DNA of 64,000 nucleotides, from positions 806,001 through 870,000 of the forward strand of contig NZ_SIZZ01000001.1 of NCBI RefSeq assembly GCF_004322705.1, in the 5' to 3' direction. The stretch comes from Dyella terrae. Its GTDB lineage: Bacteria > Pseudomonadota > Gammaproteobacteria > Xanthomonadales > Rhodanobacteraceae. The position numbers and the translations under genes were made by a program. Below the pieces are notes generated by a model. It saw only the letters and a list, made by a program, of their open reading frames with translations. It was not told the DNA's origin and did not search any database. This document shows, piece after piece, positions 63,510-64,000 of this stretch. Every line of letters begins with the position of its first letter. The stretch's first letter is position 1.

Positions 63510-64000
63510 TCAGTGACTAACAGTCCAGATTAACTTCGCCTGCTGTGCCGCCACGCCATCATTCGCGGCCGCCATTATCTGCTTCACATTGATCACCTCA
63601 TCATCCCTGTTTAGGGCGGCCGCCGATAACCCTGGCTGCACGGCAAAAATTGTCAACTCGACATCGATGGGCTCAATCTGCTGTATTAGATCTATTGTCT
63701 CGTCACGATCGCCGACAAGGAATGTCGAGAAGCCTCCGCCGGCGCGGGGCGCGGTACGGCGCGTAATGTGCCGCTCCAACTGTTCTCGATTTAGAAAGCG
63801 GACAGACTTAACGGCTTGGCCTGCAAGTTCATAAACGTCATCAACACGCCCGGCGGACGGCACACCGCCAGCTCCTTTGCAGTGATGTAATTCGATCAGT
63901 AGTCGCCCATTGGCGAGCAGTCGACCAAGTATAAAGTCCGCAGCCTCGCCGCTTCGATGGTCGAATATTAGAAATGTCGGTTGCGAAGCGAGCAGCTGGT
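63510..64000 (-). CDS. C-terminal part of unknown protein, nuclease-like motif (partial)
   Basis: The frame is open from the stop at 63510 through the window edge, so this is the tail (~163 aa) of a longer gene; the GTG at 63863 is not needed as start. The visible part reads LIFDHRSGEAADFILGRL, LIELHHCKGAGG, RVDDVYELAGQAVKSVRFL and ends QQAKLIWTVSH. The spacing of D/E...ADF and ELHHCK is reminiscent of a PD-(D/E)xK nuclease-like fold seen at the end of helicase-like defence proteins, but I cannot confirm this. It is convergent with the NACHT gene and shares its lower GC. Confidence 0.65.
   Translation of the reverse strand, partial: QLLASQPTFLIFDHRSGEAADFILGRLLANGRLLIELHHCKGAGGVPSAGRVDDVYELAGQAVKSVRFLNREQLERHITRRTAPRAGGGFSTFLVGDRDETIDLIQQIEPIDVELTIFAVQPGLSAAALNRDDEVINVKQIMAAANDGVAAQQAKLIWTVSH

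Overview
The window reads as a high-GC gammaproteobacterial chromosome, most like the Xanthomonadales/Rhodanobacteraceae group (Luteibacter, Dyella, Rhodanobacter). That placement is inferred from codon use, gene families and the style of the dif-like site, not from a marker gene. No rRNA, tRNA or CRISPR array was seen.

Layout. 1-1200: 5' part of a TonB-dependent siderophore receptor behind a clear Fur box. 1229-6319: an ECF sigma factor with a coupled membrane protein, a serine hydrolase, a periplasmic alpha-carbonic anhydrase and small unknowns. 6320-19119: a compact amino-acid decarboxylase/antiporter island. It holds a PotE-like antiporter, a solute-binding protein without ABC partners, a DcaP-like porin, two arginine/lysine-type decarboxylases, an AdiC-like antiporter and, convergently, a SpeC/SpeF-type ornithine decarboxylase. 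Together they would import basic amino acids, consume a proton in decarboxylation and export the polyamine. 19398-34546: a stress and signalling region with a sigma factor lacking region 4, two Ohr peroxidases, a large wHTH-ATPase-TPR regulator, a multi-PAS/GAF histidine kinase coupled to two response regulators, and a run of SDR, alpha/beta hydrolase and cytochrome P460 genes. A repeated upstream element (ACCAARGTAT core) links the kinase, the second ohr and a methyltransferase.

34854-53147: two very large classical autotransporters (1828 and 3632 aa) with extended signal peptides, built of beta-helix repeats and separated by an M14 metallopeptidase. The first has a 321-bp tandem array in its passenger and a leader that may hide its ribosome binding site.

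53199-57779: a divergent pair, a SLOG-like protein with membrane segments and a TIR-TM-TPR protein, sharing a promoter region with a perfect CRP/Clp-type palindrome, plus a small unknown gene. This is the best candidate for an undescribed signalling or defence unit. 57806-58708: PPK2 kinase.

59027-59054 matches the Xer/dif chromosome-dimer site almost exactly, so this is probably the replication terminus. Right of it lie two small genes, a tyrosine recombinase, a lower-GC NACHT-like NTPase and the tail of a further gene running off the window, which suggests a defence-carrying element near dif.
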